From the NCBI GenBank assembly GCA_013396525.1, contig VWYX01000626.1, forward strand, positions 62,001-126,000: a stretch of 64,000 nt of DNA. Direction: 5' to 3'. This document shows positions 12,266 through 24,630 of the stretch, in pieces. Numbering within the stretch: position 1 is the first letter of the stretch; the number at the start of each line of letters is the position of its first letter. A program made the position numbers and the translations under genes. Under the pieces are notes generated by a model. It saw nothing but the letters and a program-made list of their open reading frames with translations. It did no database searches and was not told the origin of the DNA. This DNA comes from Chaetorhynchus papuensis (Eukaryota; Chordata; Aves; Passeriformes; Rhipiduridae).

Positions 12266-15200
12266 TGCACTTGCAAGGTAAGAGTGCTGTTCCCTGAGGT
12301 TCATTTTCCCAGACAGACAATGAACTATGGGGCTCTTCATCCGAGGTTAATTGGAGTCTCTGCACCTTTCCTTAAATTAAAGAAATGCCCTGAGGAAATT
12401 GATGCACTAAATGTGTCTCAAGAACTTTACATCCAATTTAAGGTGGAACTGAGAAAGACAAGTACTAAACTGTGACCTCACCTCAAGAGAAACACAGCAG
12501 TGAATGCCAGGTGTGTGCATATCACGGATACTTTCCAGAGAAAAGCAAAGCCAAAGCCACTCTTAGAAGTTTCTGATTCCTAAAAGATCTGAGGTAGTTC
12601 ACATTTTAGACCCAGCAGGACCAGGATACTTTCTAGTTCTGCAGACCAAGTTACTCTGTAATGCAAAATATTGCTTTTGCAGCTAGAAAAGTTTACCCAC
12701 TTCTGGCTGAGAAAAGAGGGCAGGCACCGTAACAGTTTGTGCAATAGGATAAGGGAGCAGCCTCCTGCTGCCCCAGCACTTGCCTGAATCAACAAATAAG
12801 GAGTCATATGAAAAAAAACCCCTTGCCTTTAGTTTTTAAAGGATAGCTCTGAAACTGATGGGTTGTCTCATGCATAATTCATTCCTTCCTGCTCCTGGGT
12901 AGAGGAAGATCAGCATCAACTCTTCTCCCTTTCTTCATGCCCCGTGGACTACCTGTGGAGCATTCATAACGTTGTGTGCATGTACCTCAGAAAAGGGAAT
13001 GGCAGCATGATGTGGGACCCACTGTGAACCCTGGGGAAAACCTGGGGTCCTGCTGTGAGAGGCACCCTGTGTCCTTAACCTAGATCAGAGTACAATGCCT
13101 GTGGGATAAGGGCAGGCAACACCATCCATAAGGATTGAGTCTTCTGTCTTCTCTGGAGGTTTTCAGGTTCTAGATGTTCCCTTGGATCAGTGACTGCAGA
13201 GCCAAACATCTATAAGAAAACACTGAGTAACCGCTGTGAGTGAACAGGGCTCACACATCTGGTGTAATCTCCTTCTGCTTGCTCTGGCAAATTCCTTTAA
13301 TCCATATGTTGTTTTCTTGAAAACATGCAAGATGGGGAAGTAGTAGTCTGTGGTTACAGGACATAATCCTGTAGGTGTAGGACATGGTTTTCTCTTCCTT
13401 TGGAATTCCTTGTTTCTTCTAAAGTTAACTCTGATTCTCCTTGAGGACATAATAAATGCAAATAAAACCTGTCTTTTTCTTACACAAGCAGGAGTATTTT
13501 CAGTTTGCTCTTTTAGGATGGTGGTAGTTCATGTTGGGTTCCTGAGTTAATCATGACTTCACAGGCGTTCTTTCCAAAAAAAGACTGTTTATTTTCAGAT
13601 GTAAAACTGAAGTGTAGGAAGACTTCCTACGCTGAAGTCACAGTGCCTCTCTCAGTATCATAAGGCAAAACATCATTCTGGTAAGTCAGTGGTTGTATTT
13701 GGAGCTGTTCCATATTGGAACCCCTGGGACAAGATGGGCTAAATGCATTCTTTTTTTACCCAGCGTTTGGGTATGACAAATTCTAGATGTTTCAAAGCCA
13801 AACTGACATATTGCTCATAACTAAAACAACAACAACAACAGCAAGAACAAAAAACCTAGAGAGGAAAGATTTAGATTCCTGATGGGAGAAGCATGAAATG
13901 GATCCTATATGGTTGCAACCACGTGTCATTAGGCTAAGCAGAAGAGCCAGTTACTCACTGCAATTAAAGATCTTCAGTCCAAGGCAGGAACTCCAGCGCC
14001 ACTATTAAAGAATGTCCTTGAGGCACCTCATCAGATCTGATGTATTCTGTGTATTTTTGGAAAATACTTACTGAATCAGGTGAGAAGCAAAGCCTTTAAA
14101 TAACCCTACAAATGTGAAGTGTCAAAGAAGCACTTTTTAAGCATCTCTGGGAGAAGAAACAACATCCTTTGAAGTGGAGGCAGGTTGGATTTCAGAATGA
14201 AGCAGCTTTGCAGATTTAGACACCTGCTTAATTAGAGGATGAATGTGAAATCCTTAAAAGGCTTATATGAGGCAGCACTTCAGAGAACAAGCATCCCTTT
14301 AGCATCGACAGAGAAGAGCTGCTGGCTATTATCTTTGGAGCTGGGTCAAAACCGAATGTATTAGCAAAAAGCACTCTCCATACATGGTGGGATGAGCTGT
14401 ATGCAATTCCTGGACCTCAAATAGGAAGCATTTTGAAAGAATCAGGGACAGCTGGAGTCATGGATGCTTTAGGAGGCAACACGCAAATCATTATGGAATC
14501 AAAAAACAAATCGAGTTAGAAAAAAATGGGTAGGTAGACAGGAGGCATAGTCATGTAAACACTATCAAGGAACATTTTGTTCATGATACTATTGTACTTC
14601 AGTGGTCTGTCCTACAGTCTTCAACCAATAGTACCAGAACAGGAAGGAAAAGAGCAAAAACCTTTCCCACCAACTTCTAATCAAGAAAAAAACCAGCTGT
14701 TTTGACAGAACAGTGAAGAGAAACTCATGGAAATGAGCTTTAAGAAAATGCTTGTAAGAGCAAAGGTCTCTGCTGTGTCACTTTAGGTAGAGGCATCTGG
14801 AAAAAAAAAAAATATATATTTGTTCCCCCCCCCCCCGCAGTGAAGGAAAACTGCAAAGTTTGTAGTAACTGACAAGTGATGAGAACACTGAACTAAGAGA
14901 AGGGAGTTCCCTTTTCTAGTACACTGGAGTATATGAAGACAAAGTAGTAACGTGCTCCTAATCAAAACCAGGGAAGGCTTTTAATAGGGCACACAGCGAT
15001 TGTAAGAACTCAGATCTATGTAGGAATGGAATGGAAGTGTTTTGGAAAAGTCCTACCTGTTGTGGGAGGTGTGTGGCCTTTACCCAGGAGACCACTGCAA
15101 GTATTGCATCTCTTCAGGGGTATTGAGAGCTCCCAGGAGAGCAGGTGGGCACCTTTACACCTCACTGTGTTTATTCCAAGAAAGGAAGAAGAACAATAAC

Positions 15201-17559
15201 GTAGTTATGTGCTCAAGAAACAGACCTTTCCTTGCCAGACTATGACCAAAATACTGAGAGTTCCTCAGCAGTTCTCAAGGTCTGCATTCTTTAGTCGAAG
15301 CATCATCTGAACAGATTAAAAGATATTTAAGATTTTATAAGCTTTGTAACTTACATCACTGATGATGAAAAACATTCAGAGAAAAAGAACAGGAATTTTA
15401 ATAGACAATGACAATTTCCTGCTGTATTGGAGTATTTATTGCTATTCCCAATCACAGTTCACTGTCTTTTACAAAGCACCCTGTAAAACTTTTCAAAGTA
15501 GCCTTGTTCTTCTTTTAAGACATTGTTTTCAGACTGCTTCTTTAAATTGCCTGTATCGTATTCAATGCTGACAACAAACTGAAGAAAATTGACAAATTTA
15601 TGCAATAAAAATATAAGCAGATCTACTGCAAATAAAACACGTGCTTGGGAAATACAAATACATATTAGAGCTTGAATACAGCTTAGGGCAAAACCAATCT
15701 ATTTTGGAACTTAAAATACCCAGGATGCAACTAATGTAAGATACAAATGGAGCAGCCTATTAATTCCTGTAAAGTAAAATGAACTAAAACAGACTAGGAG
15801 GCCATAAACTAGTTATTTAAAAAGCTAAATGGCAAAGCACATATTTTGCTAGAATTTCTATCCCAGTGTAGTGCAAACATTCATGCTGTGTTAGCTCTGA
15901 TACCACAGTACAGTAAGTAGTTGTATTATGCAACACAAACTGCAAGGTTTAGTGTACTGGCTTCCATTTGTATTCCAATATGGCTCCACAGAATAAGTGG
16001 GATACAATAAACACTTTCTGTGGTATTGCTGCTCCATTAGCCTGCTCCCATCTGCAGCTGCAGGGTTTTGGGAGGAGGTTTCAACCATGTTGCTCATCCC
16101 TAATGCAAAAGCTCAAATAAATCAGTTAAATGCATCTTCTGATTTTCCAGTGAGCCCTGCACTGAATGCCTGCTTTCTTCACTGCTTTGTGCACTTGTCT
16201 ACAGCATTTGCCTATACATGGTTTGTCACCTGTGAGCCATAAACCTGAGCTTTTTTCCAGCCCCAAACAGAACCAAAGGGTAGATGTGCTCTTCCATGAC
16301 AACCAGGTAAACTCTGACACTTGCACCAAACCCAACCCCCCTCAGGGGGATCTATGTCTTTGGGAGGCCTAACATCCTGCTTTGGTTTCCTTCCAAATTG
16401 GATGCTTAGCACAATAGAGAATATTTTTTCTGCTTAGGAGGAAATTTCATTTCTTCTCTATAGAACATCAGGCTGCAGTAACTCAGGAATTTGTCATTTT
16501 GCTAATCTGGAAACTCCTGGGTAATTTTACCTGAAACACAAGCTTCAGCTGAGGCAGAACACGGCTGCTTGCCGTCTCTGCTGTGTAAGCTTCCCTGAAG
16601 ACATCAAAGCCACCATCAGTCTTCTCCAACGAGTCTCTCTTAGTTTTTGAGACCAGTTTAAGATCCTGTTTTAACATGAAACAGAAAAATCAAACTTGAT
16701 CTGCCTCAAAGCCTGATCTGTATCAGCAAACCTTCTCTGAGAAAGAATTTCTACCCTAGGAGACACTCACAGAATAAACATCTCCTTGAAGCCCAGCTAC
16801 AAGGTGTAGAACCAACTGCTTCTGGAAAAGGCCCCTGCTGTGCCCCTGGAAAGGGAAAATGCCACAAGACTTAGGGCATCCCATGTCTTACAGATTTGTT
16901 TTTCAGGCACAAGATACTGTCTGATCAGTGGCTGGGACAATGCAAAACTTAAGCAAATTTTGTGATCTCTGCAGTTATTCCTGATTTTCTGCACCTGCAA
17001 AAAGATGGGCAGGAATTCCCATTCTTGGGCTAGATATGTAGGTCTGGGTAAATTTACATTGTTAAACTGAAATCAAAGGAACTGCACTGATTAATAGGAG
17101 CTGAAAGTCTGTTCCAACATTTCACACCTCCAGAAAAGTCTCCTTTTTTTGATTTCTCAATTTTGTAAATGTGGAGATTATAAACATTTTTTTCAGATCT
17201 CCTTTTGAGAAAAATCAGACGATTTTTCACAATATTCTGTGCACTTAAACAGAAAATTACTATTTACCTAGAAGCTTCCTTACAAGATTGAAGCAATCTG
17301 GTTTAATTTCCACAAGTTTAACACAGTGTCCTCAACACTCCAGCACAGCAGTGCTTTTGATAGCCTCTGATTAGTAAAATTTCTGAACTGTATATGCATA
17401 TACAGAAATACGAAAATTACACTAGGATCTATATTCTTGAAGTCTTATTGCTTTCCTTTTTCACTACTGATTAAAACAGGCTACAAATCTGGGATACTGT
17501 ACTTAATTATGGAAAAGTGGTATCAGACTTCTTCCATTTTAACTGCATTTAAAATGTCA
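12266..17559. other. No gene seen; simple repeats
   Basis: This is single-copy AT-rich DNA holding an (AAC)n stretch at 13824-13840 and the A12/TATA/C12 tract at 14801-14836. No transposon or supported exon was seen. Confidence 0.45.
14801..14836. repeat. A12-(TA)n-C12 compound low-complexity tract
   Basis: Twelve A are followed by TATATATT, TGTT and then twelve C. The C12 run is G12 on the minus strand and is likely to be hard to sequence and variable in length. Confidence 0.9.
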
Positions 17560-17990
17560 GCAACTATTTTAGGTGCAATAGCCTAAAAGCCTAGCCCAGC
17601 TCATAAACCCAGATGATGTATGAAAACGTACTTTTGCATTCCCTTGAAAAGTAATTTTTACAACTGTGTATTTGCAAGGAGTTCACAAAACTAGCAATGC
17701 ATTTATTTTTCAAATGAAATGTCCACAGCCTGTAGTGTAATTCAAACAGGTGCTAATTAGGTGTACAAAAAGGCCACTGAGGATAATTTATATATCCCCT
17801 GCAAGAGAAAAAAAAACCTGAATAAATATTAATTGCTTATATTATGCAACTAATTATTTTTAAGATGGCACTAAATTAACTGCAAATATTATAATTACAA
17901 AGTACTGGGTAATTTACTAAAGATTAATTGAAATGATTAAGTGCAAACAGCGTAATTTTGCAAGGTGGCATTAATACCTTCTGCACAGAA
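17560..17990. promoter_or_regulatory. AT-rich TAAT-dense stretch, possible conserved noncoding element
   Basis: Many homeodomain-type cores (TAATTA, ATTAAT, CTAATTAT, GATTAATTG) and GCAAAT/TGCAACT octamer-like words cluster here in sequence free of repeats and of protein-like frames. Vertebrate developmental enhancers often look this way. Conservation is inferred from composition alone. Confidence 0.3.
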
Positions 17991-18248
17991 AAAAAGAGAC
18001 CAACGTGGCTGTTAGTGGCTATTTAATGAAGTACTTCAAGCACACCATGAGACCATCAGTGGCCTGTCTTTGATGTGCCCTTCTCCTGAAAGGGAATTAC
18101 AGGATTTCCACAGGGGGAAATCATTGGAGTGTTGATAATGACCAGAATGCCTAAACCAGTCTATTTTAAGGGCTGAGTTTGATCTCAGTGACATGGAGCA
18201 AGATGAAAATATTGCATCATGGTCTGTGTCCAGCAGCCTCTTCTGAAA

Positions 18249-18302
18249 GCTGCAGCAGCTGCAGCTGCTTCCTAAGGGCTGCAGCAGCTGCACGTGCAGC
18301 TG
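18249..18302. promoter_or_regulatory. Clustered E-boxes in a 29-bp direct repeat
   Basis: Four CAGCTG sites (18256, 18262, 18285, 18297) and one CACGTG (18291) fall within 47 bases. A 15-base word, GCTGCAGCAGCTGCA, occurs at 18249 and again at 18278, a 29-base offset. Paired bHLH sites of this kind bind myogenic, neurogenic or MYC/USF-type factors, but a simple CTG/CAG expansion could produce the same words. Confidence 0.4.
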
Positions 18303-21300
18303 GAATGCATTCCCTGCAAACAGCAAAAGGAAATCCACTGCAAGCAAGATACTTGGAAATATCACAATGCAATAGTTTCAATTCACTTGCTGAATTCAGT
18401 ACCAGCTTCCTGTGTGCAGGCTTCTTGTTGTGCTGTATGAAGGTGGAATGGTGATGAACCTGGAGACGGGAGAGGGACTTGAAAAATTGTTCTAGTCCAT
18501 GAGTGGTTTGTTTCCTAGGAGTATCCTCTGTTTTAAGTCCAGGATCTTTTTCTGAATTTATTCTCTATTTATTACCATCTCTTGGCCAGTATTTATTTTT
18601 TTGGTGGCTTAATATTTAATACAATTCAAATGTAGTTATTTAGAGAGTGACAATGGAAAACAGAAGATAATTCAGTATTGAGAATAATTCTAGACTTCTC
18701 AGGCAATGGGAGGAAGACATAATTGTGTTCTTTTTGACTCTGACATTGACTGTAAGATGTTTCACTTTTTACTGACACATATACCATATGTCATTACAAG
18801 AACCACTGAGAGTAGTGAAATGCTATAAATGAAAATAAATGCTTTGTACTTATGGCCAGTTGTAACATTAAGCACTTACAAAGCTGTGATGCTCAATGTG
18901 CAAGATACGGAATGTCTCCTACAGAGATAAACTTGACCACATGAGGAAAGCATTGTTCATCAACTGATTTCCCCTCAAAAATGGGTAGACTGCTTATCGA
19001 TTTCCAATAAAAAGCTGAAATCCCTCTGACACCATGCTAGCTAGGAAATTTTGACTGTAAACTCTTGTTTAATGTGAAAGGTTCCATTCAGGAATGTAGG
19101 AACTTTCTGGATTTTTTTGTCCTACTCAGTATATCACTTCAATGTGTGTTTCAGCTCCTTTCACTTAGACAGACCTTGCTTAAACCTAATAATGTGCAAT
19201 ATTGAATATCTCAGTAAACATGGGCAAAAAGGCTTGACTAACATTAAAATCAAATCTGTGCACAACATCCTTTGGGACAACATTGAGGGGACTCATACAG
19301 GATTAGAGAGTCAAATTTAAAATTATTATATATGCTGCAGTCTTGGTACCAAAAGGGAATAGGGCTGTTTTAAATACAGATCTGATTTAAGAGATCAGAG
19401 AGATGTGAATCTCACCGCCAGATACCCATGCACGGAGCCTCTGAAGTCAACGCAGCTGGACAGCATTATTTGTGTTCCCTTATCAAGCTCTGACAGACAT
19501 TTTTACCTCAAAAGGTTCATTACTGAGAGATCAGAATCACAGTTCCTTATGCAATGACAAAGTTGCACTAGAAGCCAGGGCACAGCACTGGCAATATGCA
19601 AGCCAGAAAAAAGTGCGAGAGGCCAGACTGTGTAAAGCATCTAAACTGCAAAAAAAGTCCAATTCCTAGCAGGTGGCTGTGAAGTTGTCTGAAAGTGCAG
19701 TCTCTTGATTCTCTGCTGCTCTTTGCCTGGCCAGTCTCCAAGAGATGATTTGGAGAGGTGTAAAAGCTGCTTGAAATTAGCTGAGAACACTGGGCTCAGG
19801 GCCTCAGACAAGCCAGCTGGAGGCTGCCATGCCCTGGCACCCTGCAGCCACACACGCCTCTGCCCACCCACACTCCCTCTTCCCCTGGTGCTTTGGTAGC
19901 CAGGAAGGGGACTGGAGACACACGGACCTCCTGAGCCTCCTACAGGAACACAGAGCCCGGAGAGAAGTGAAACACTAAGAACTGACACTATGCCCATGGC
20001 AGCTTTGTCTGATTTGGTAAAAAGCCTGCATCACTACCAACAGAAAATTGTACATTGATTTTACTCACAAATGTATAACAGCAGTTACTTTCCAATGCTG
20101 GCATTCAAAAATGTGGGCACAGCAAAATAGTCAAAGAAAGTCATAGCAAAACAATAAACAATCAGAAAGCAGTGGCTAAATACAATTCATAACTGTTAGG
20201 CAAGGCTACAGCAATGCTCTTAGACTGGTACCTTATTTTACACTGAGATTACATACACAAGTTCAGAAGTATTTTGAATTTAGACCTTTGTAATTACATC
20301 GTAATTACAGTGTCCTGGATAACAAACTAAGACTTTGTAAAACAGGTATCTTACTCATCTGAAAATGAATGCTTCCTTTATCTGACACAGCCAATTGGTT
20401 TTGCCTTTGCTGGTATAGATGGTTTGTATGACGGAAAACATTCTTTTTTAAATATGTAAATGCAACTGATCCTGAGGAAAAAAATATAAACCACCAGTAA
20501 AAATAAACTGCACTGCCCTTTAAAATGGCACCATTTTTGATGCTCATTGTGAACATATTTCATGCTGGTTTGACCAGTACTCTTCTTACGGTGTACAAGT
20601 GTTTTTGCATGTAAATGTATTAATTGATGTAGAGCCCTCTTCCCTCATTCTGCAACAATTTGTGACTATCAAAATATTGGTTGAATCCAATGAAATGAGC
20701 TGATTCTATCTCACCCCACGATTTGAATTGTTGTGTTTTGTTACAGAAACTTTTAAAGGGCTGTCTTGTTTAGCTTGAGAGATGAATACAAATATTTGCT
20801 GACCAATCCCCATATTCAACCACTTGATTTTTCAGAGGTTTCTGTTTAGCAAAATTATGACATTTAGCAACAACAAATAACCCCCTGGGTGAATTATTGC
20901 ATACTTGCCTCCTGTGGGGCTTCTGCAGCTCCCTCTGCTACAGCTGAACATGGGGCTGGCAGGATTGCTGCTAAAACCTTTTACAGAACAGACCTCAGAA
21001 TCTCACCTGGCTCTGGGTGTTCAAGTTCCCTCTCTGCAGGTGAGAAAAATCTGCTATCTCCAAACTGCACAGCTGACATCTGGCAGGATCAGAGCCCAGC
21101 CCTGAAACCTCTATCCATAGGAATCCTGACGGAGACTTCAGGGTGCAAACTGGATGCACTTGCCTGAACGATGACTGAGCACTGTAAGCATGAGAACGCT
21201 AAATGAGGAGTCAGGCTGCCAAGACATGAAATTGCTCCAGTGAAGCCAGAGTGATTGGTGTGAGCTGGGGGGCAGGTGGTGAGTGTGGGCACCTGGTACA

Positions 21301-22774
21301 CAACATTTCTGTGTGTGCACGGAGAGCTGCCTGTCTGACACAGCCATCAGAGTGCAGGATTCTCTAAGGCTGCCAGGCATTACAGAGTCCTTCCACTGTA
21401 CAAATGACAGAACCTGCAGGACCTGCAGGTAAAACAGCACTTTTCCAGAGGGCACAGAAAATGAATACAAGAAGCAGCATTTTTCTTTATGGTTCCATAG
21501 ACTGGTGCAGCTCACAAACCCTGGAAAACATAGGGCAGCCATTTAAATACTTGTGGGAAAACTGATTTGCAATGATCAGACTGGGAAGCACTCCTTAGGG
21601 ATATTAATATCCTTACCATTGTGAAAAATCAGGTTTAAAATATAAAATACTTGATGTTAATGTAAGTATCTTGTCCTTATCTCCTTGTTTCAACATTAGA
21701 ATTGAATTATCTCTTAGAAAACTCAGCTGCTGTCACTTTAGAGACGCTGCCGTTGCAGCTGGGTGCGTCCACAGCTCTGATCATACCTTTATGTTGTAAA
21801 TATGATCTAGGAGCCACCACTGGAACTTAAACTCAAGCCCACCTTTGCAAACATAATTAGACATGTTCACTAACAGTTGTCTGGAAACGTGCAAGTGTAG
21901 CGAGCCTTTGTTCACGTACTGTCTGCTTGTTCTGTAGTGTTGTCACCTCCTGTGTGATGACATCCAGCAGTAATACTGGCCCATGGCACCTTCTCTGAGT
22001 CAGGCTTTTATAATCAAAGTTGCCAATAAAATGCCTGAAGCTGGTTAGTGAGATACAGGGCTCTTCTTTTGAGTAATCTCAGTGACTGTGTAACGCCAAG
22101 TATCAAAGAGATGTTTTACAAAAAACCAGAGTCAAGTGTTTTACATTAAATCTTACAAAACTGTACATAATGATAGTCTACAACATGAAAATGGCCATTA
22201 AACAGTTGTAATAGTTATGAAATGTAGTAAATATAACAATTCTAACGTTTCATATATTTATCATATTAATCACTGTATTCATACAGTTGTGTTTGTATAC
22301 ATATATTCAATGGCACTGTAAACAGTTGTTGGAAAACACACATTAACTCTTAACCCATTAGAAGTTATTATAGTACTTTTTCATCCAAAAAGTTAAAATG
22401 CATCAATGTATCATTGATTTAAAAAAAATAGCCTTGTAATATAATGCGCATTTGACATTTTCCAGGGTAGCAATCAAGATGAAGCATAACAGAGAATGTT
22501 CTAGATTTCAGAATGTTTTACATTTACACCTAACGTGATACAAAATTTTAAACATTAAATGTAATTAAATAATGCACAGTTTATGAAACAGTTGATTTCA
22601 GAGATCCATAATGCACAAAATCTAGTTAGTGTCTAATGGGAGTTCCCAATAATTTATATCTCTGGGACCTTTATGGAAAACTTAAGTTGGTTTCTACGTA
22701 ACATCTCATAGGCAAAATAAGTTTGAACTGAATTATCTTTTTTTTTTTTCTTTCTGTACAGAGCTGCATTCAAG
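18303..22774. other. No gene seen; AT-rich stretch at 22.1-22.7 kb resembles a 3' UTR
   Basis: No repeat family or supported exon is visible. A short tandem ACCTGCAGG pair lies at 21412-21429. The part from about 22100 to 22740 is strongly AT-rich and rich in TGTA words on the minus strand. It would suit a longer 3' UTR of the minus-strand gene ending at 23654, but no canonical poly(A) hexamer was found at its left end. Confidence 0.35.
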
Positions 22775-22793
22775 TGGATAAAACATTATTATG

Positions 22794-22799
22794 TTTATT
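22794..22799 (-). terminator. Distal poly(A) signal AATAAA
   Basis: The plus strand reads TTTATT. It lies about 860 bases beyond the stop codon of the minus-strand terminal exon. Confidence 0.35.
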
Positions 22800-23095
22800 T
22801 ATGTTTCCCTTTGCTGGACATTCATCCAATAAGCCTTGAGCATATGCTTAAGCATCTGGTAATGACATTTTGTGGGGCAGGGAAACTCACTATCTATGTC
22901 CCTCCGTAAACAAAGTGGTTCTATTTTTTTCCACAGTTAAGGCAACTATACTGATATATTAGACACACCATATGTTTTTATGTTGCTTCCTACAATCTAA
23001 ACAGTAAGAGTGAAAAGAAGTTTCAAGCATGCTTTGATCTTCTTGACCACTCAGGAATTTCATCAGGCTGGTAGAGAGCACTTCACTGTACAGGG

Positions 23096-23206
23096 GAGCA
23101 ACCTGGTACCTGGTCTGGTGGGAGGTGTCCCTGCCCATGGCAGGGGGTTGGGACTAGATGATCTTTAAGGTCCATTCCAACCCCATAACATTCTATGATT
23201 CTATGA
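23096..23206 (+). mobile_element. CR1 LINE 3' end, plus strand, inside the inferred 3' UTR
   Basis: The 111 bases match the terminal CR1 3' UTR: CTGGTGGGAGGTGTCCCTGC, then CATGGCAGGGGG, TAGATGATCTTTAAGGTCC, and the terminal TTCTATGATTCTATGA repeat at 23191-23206. The intact tail suggests a younger insertion than the other CR1 copies here. It is antisense to the minus-strand gene. Confidence 0.95.
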
Positions 23207-23533
23207 ACTGTAGCACAGCTTGTTAGCTGTTCACTAAAAAAAAAACAAAGTATGGATTGCCTTGAGTTTGAAGAGTGACCATTCATATAACTTATCAGAA
23301 AAATTAAACAAATAAGCAACAGCCAGTCAGATTCTAGCAAACGAAATTGATAAAAACAGTAACACACACATACACAATTTCTGTGTTTTCAATTATTTCT
23401 ACCCCATAACTTAGGCTATTCAGACCCTTGCGATCATCCTCGCTGTACCTTGGATGGGCTTTGCCAAAGGCTATCTTCAGACACTGTAAGTGATGCCACT
23501 TGGTATCTGCCAACTCCAGCATATCACTTCTTA

Positions 23534-23539
23534 TTTATT
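23534..23539 (-). terminator. Proximal poly(A) signal AATAAA
   Basis: The plus strand reads TTTATT. It lies about 115 bases beyond the TAG stop, with GATATGCTGGAGTTGG as a GT-rich element downstream. Confidence 0.4.
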
Positions 23540-23653
23540 CTAACATATCACATCAATGAGAGAGCCATTTCCATTTGTTTCCAGTCGGGTAAGGCTGCAG
23601 GTATAAATGACAGTGAACAGGAGCACTAGCACAGCATCTGCAGGGCAATACAG

Positions 23654-23856
23654 CTACAGGGGACAGTGCCACAGGACTGCTAGTGCTGCCAGAACAGCAA
23701 GGGAGGGACTCAGGCCTGGGCTGCTCCCATTTCCAGTTACACTGTGTTTGGAGGATGACTTGACAGTGCTTGTGGTGGTTGTGGTGTCCATCTTTTTCAC
23801 GGTTGGTTTTGGTTCGTTTCTGTTTTCTGGATGGGTTTTCTTGTCCTTGAGTATAT
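23654..23856 (-). CDS. C-terminal exon of a GPI-anchored protein (unidentified)
   Basis: On the minus strand the acceptor TTTACTTTCATGTTTTCAG abuts 23856. The exon enters in phase 1 (AT completes a codon), then reads 66 codons to a TAG. Residues 1-22 are highly charged (ILKDKKTHPE, NRNEPKPT, VKKM). Residues 23-39 are a Thr/Ser-rich stalk (DTTTTTSTVKSSSKHSV) that could be O-glycosylated. Residues 40-50 (TGNGSSPGLSP) give small residues suited to an omega site and spacer. The last 16 (SLAVLAALAVLW then HCPL) are a hydrophobic tail with no cytoplasmic residues. This is the classic GPI-attachment signal, so the protein should sit on the outer leaflet of the plasma membrane. I compared it in memory with glypicans, IgLONs, contactins, GFR-alphas and ephrin-As, and found no match. 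Upstream exons should lie at higher coordinates, across large introns. Confidence 0.6.
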
Positions 23857-24298
23857 CTGAAAACATGAAAGTAAACGTGAGATTAATCACACATCTTTTA
23901 AATAATGCTTTAAGTTCTGTCCGTTGTTGTACACTCACTCTGGGTAACTGAAACATGTATGGAGACTGCTGGGGCACTTGCACTGATGTTTTAGTTGGGC
24001 TCAGCATGGCTGCTCTGTTCTCAGCACCCACTGTTTCACACAACAAGTCTTCTCTGCCTGCCTGGCTCCCCTTGGCTACTTGCAGACACAGCCTGAGCAG
24101 AATAATAGGTATTCTGCATTGCAGTGGCTGGGCTCAGAACATGATCTTCTCTCAGAGAAAGTACCTTCTGTTTCAGCTGGGATGGGAACCAGCTCATGCT
24201 TTAAAACGCGGTGTTGGGATTGAGTGGTTTTGTAACACATCACAGCCTAACACCCTTCAGGATGGTGGGCTGCTGCAGGAGATTGGGTGTGGACTTAA

Positions 24299-24630
24299 TA
24301 GAATCCCAGAATGGTTTGGGTTGGAAGGGACCTAAAAGATCACCTCGTTCCACCCCCCTGCCATGGGCAGGGACACCTTGCACTATCCCAGGTTGCTCCA
24401 AGCCCTGCCCAACCTGGCCTTGGGCACTTCCAGGGATGGGGCATCCACAGCTTCTCTGGGCACCCTGTGCCAGGGCCTCCCCACCCTCTGAGTAAAAAAC
24501 TTCTTCCAAGTATCTAAACTAAATCTCTCACCTTTTCATGTAAAATCATTATCCCTTGTCCTTTTCAGTGTCTCCTGTGTAAAGGGTCACTCTCCCTCCT
24601 TTTTTTAAGTCTCCTTTAAGCACTGGAAGC
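24299..24630 (-). mobile_element. CR1 LINE fragment, 5'-truncated
   Basis: The plus strand shows the reverse complement of a CR1 3' end: AGAATCCCAGAATGGTTTGG, GTTGGAAGGGACC, CCATGGGCAGGGACACC, then GGCCTTGGGCACTTCCAGGG and the ACTTCTTCCAAGTATCTAA block. The sequence blurs after about 24600. It lies in the last intron of the minus-strand gene, in the same orientation as that gene. Confidence 0.95.

Larger units (their letters stand above)
22775..23653 (-). other. Inferred 3' UTR of the GPI-anchored protein gene
   Basis: This follows the TAG stop at 23654-23656 on the minus strand. AATAAA occurs at 23534-23539 with a TG-rich stretch 10-25 bases later, giving a short UTR of about 140 nt, and again at 22794-22799, giving a UTR of about 880 nt. 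A CR1 copy lies inside the longer form in antisense. UTR length is inferred from these signals only. Confidence 0.45.

Noticed and set aside
24299..24509. Open frames inside the CR1 copy
   Set aside because: They are CR1 3' UTR sequence, not the reverse-transcriptase part, and are not coding.
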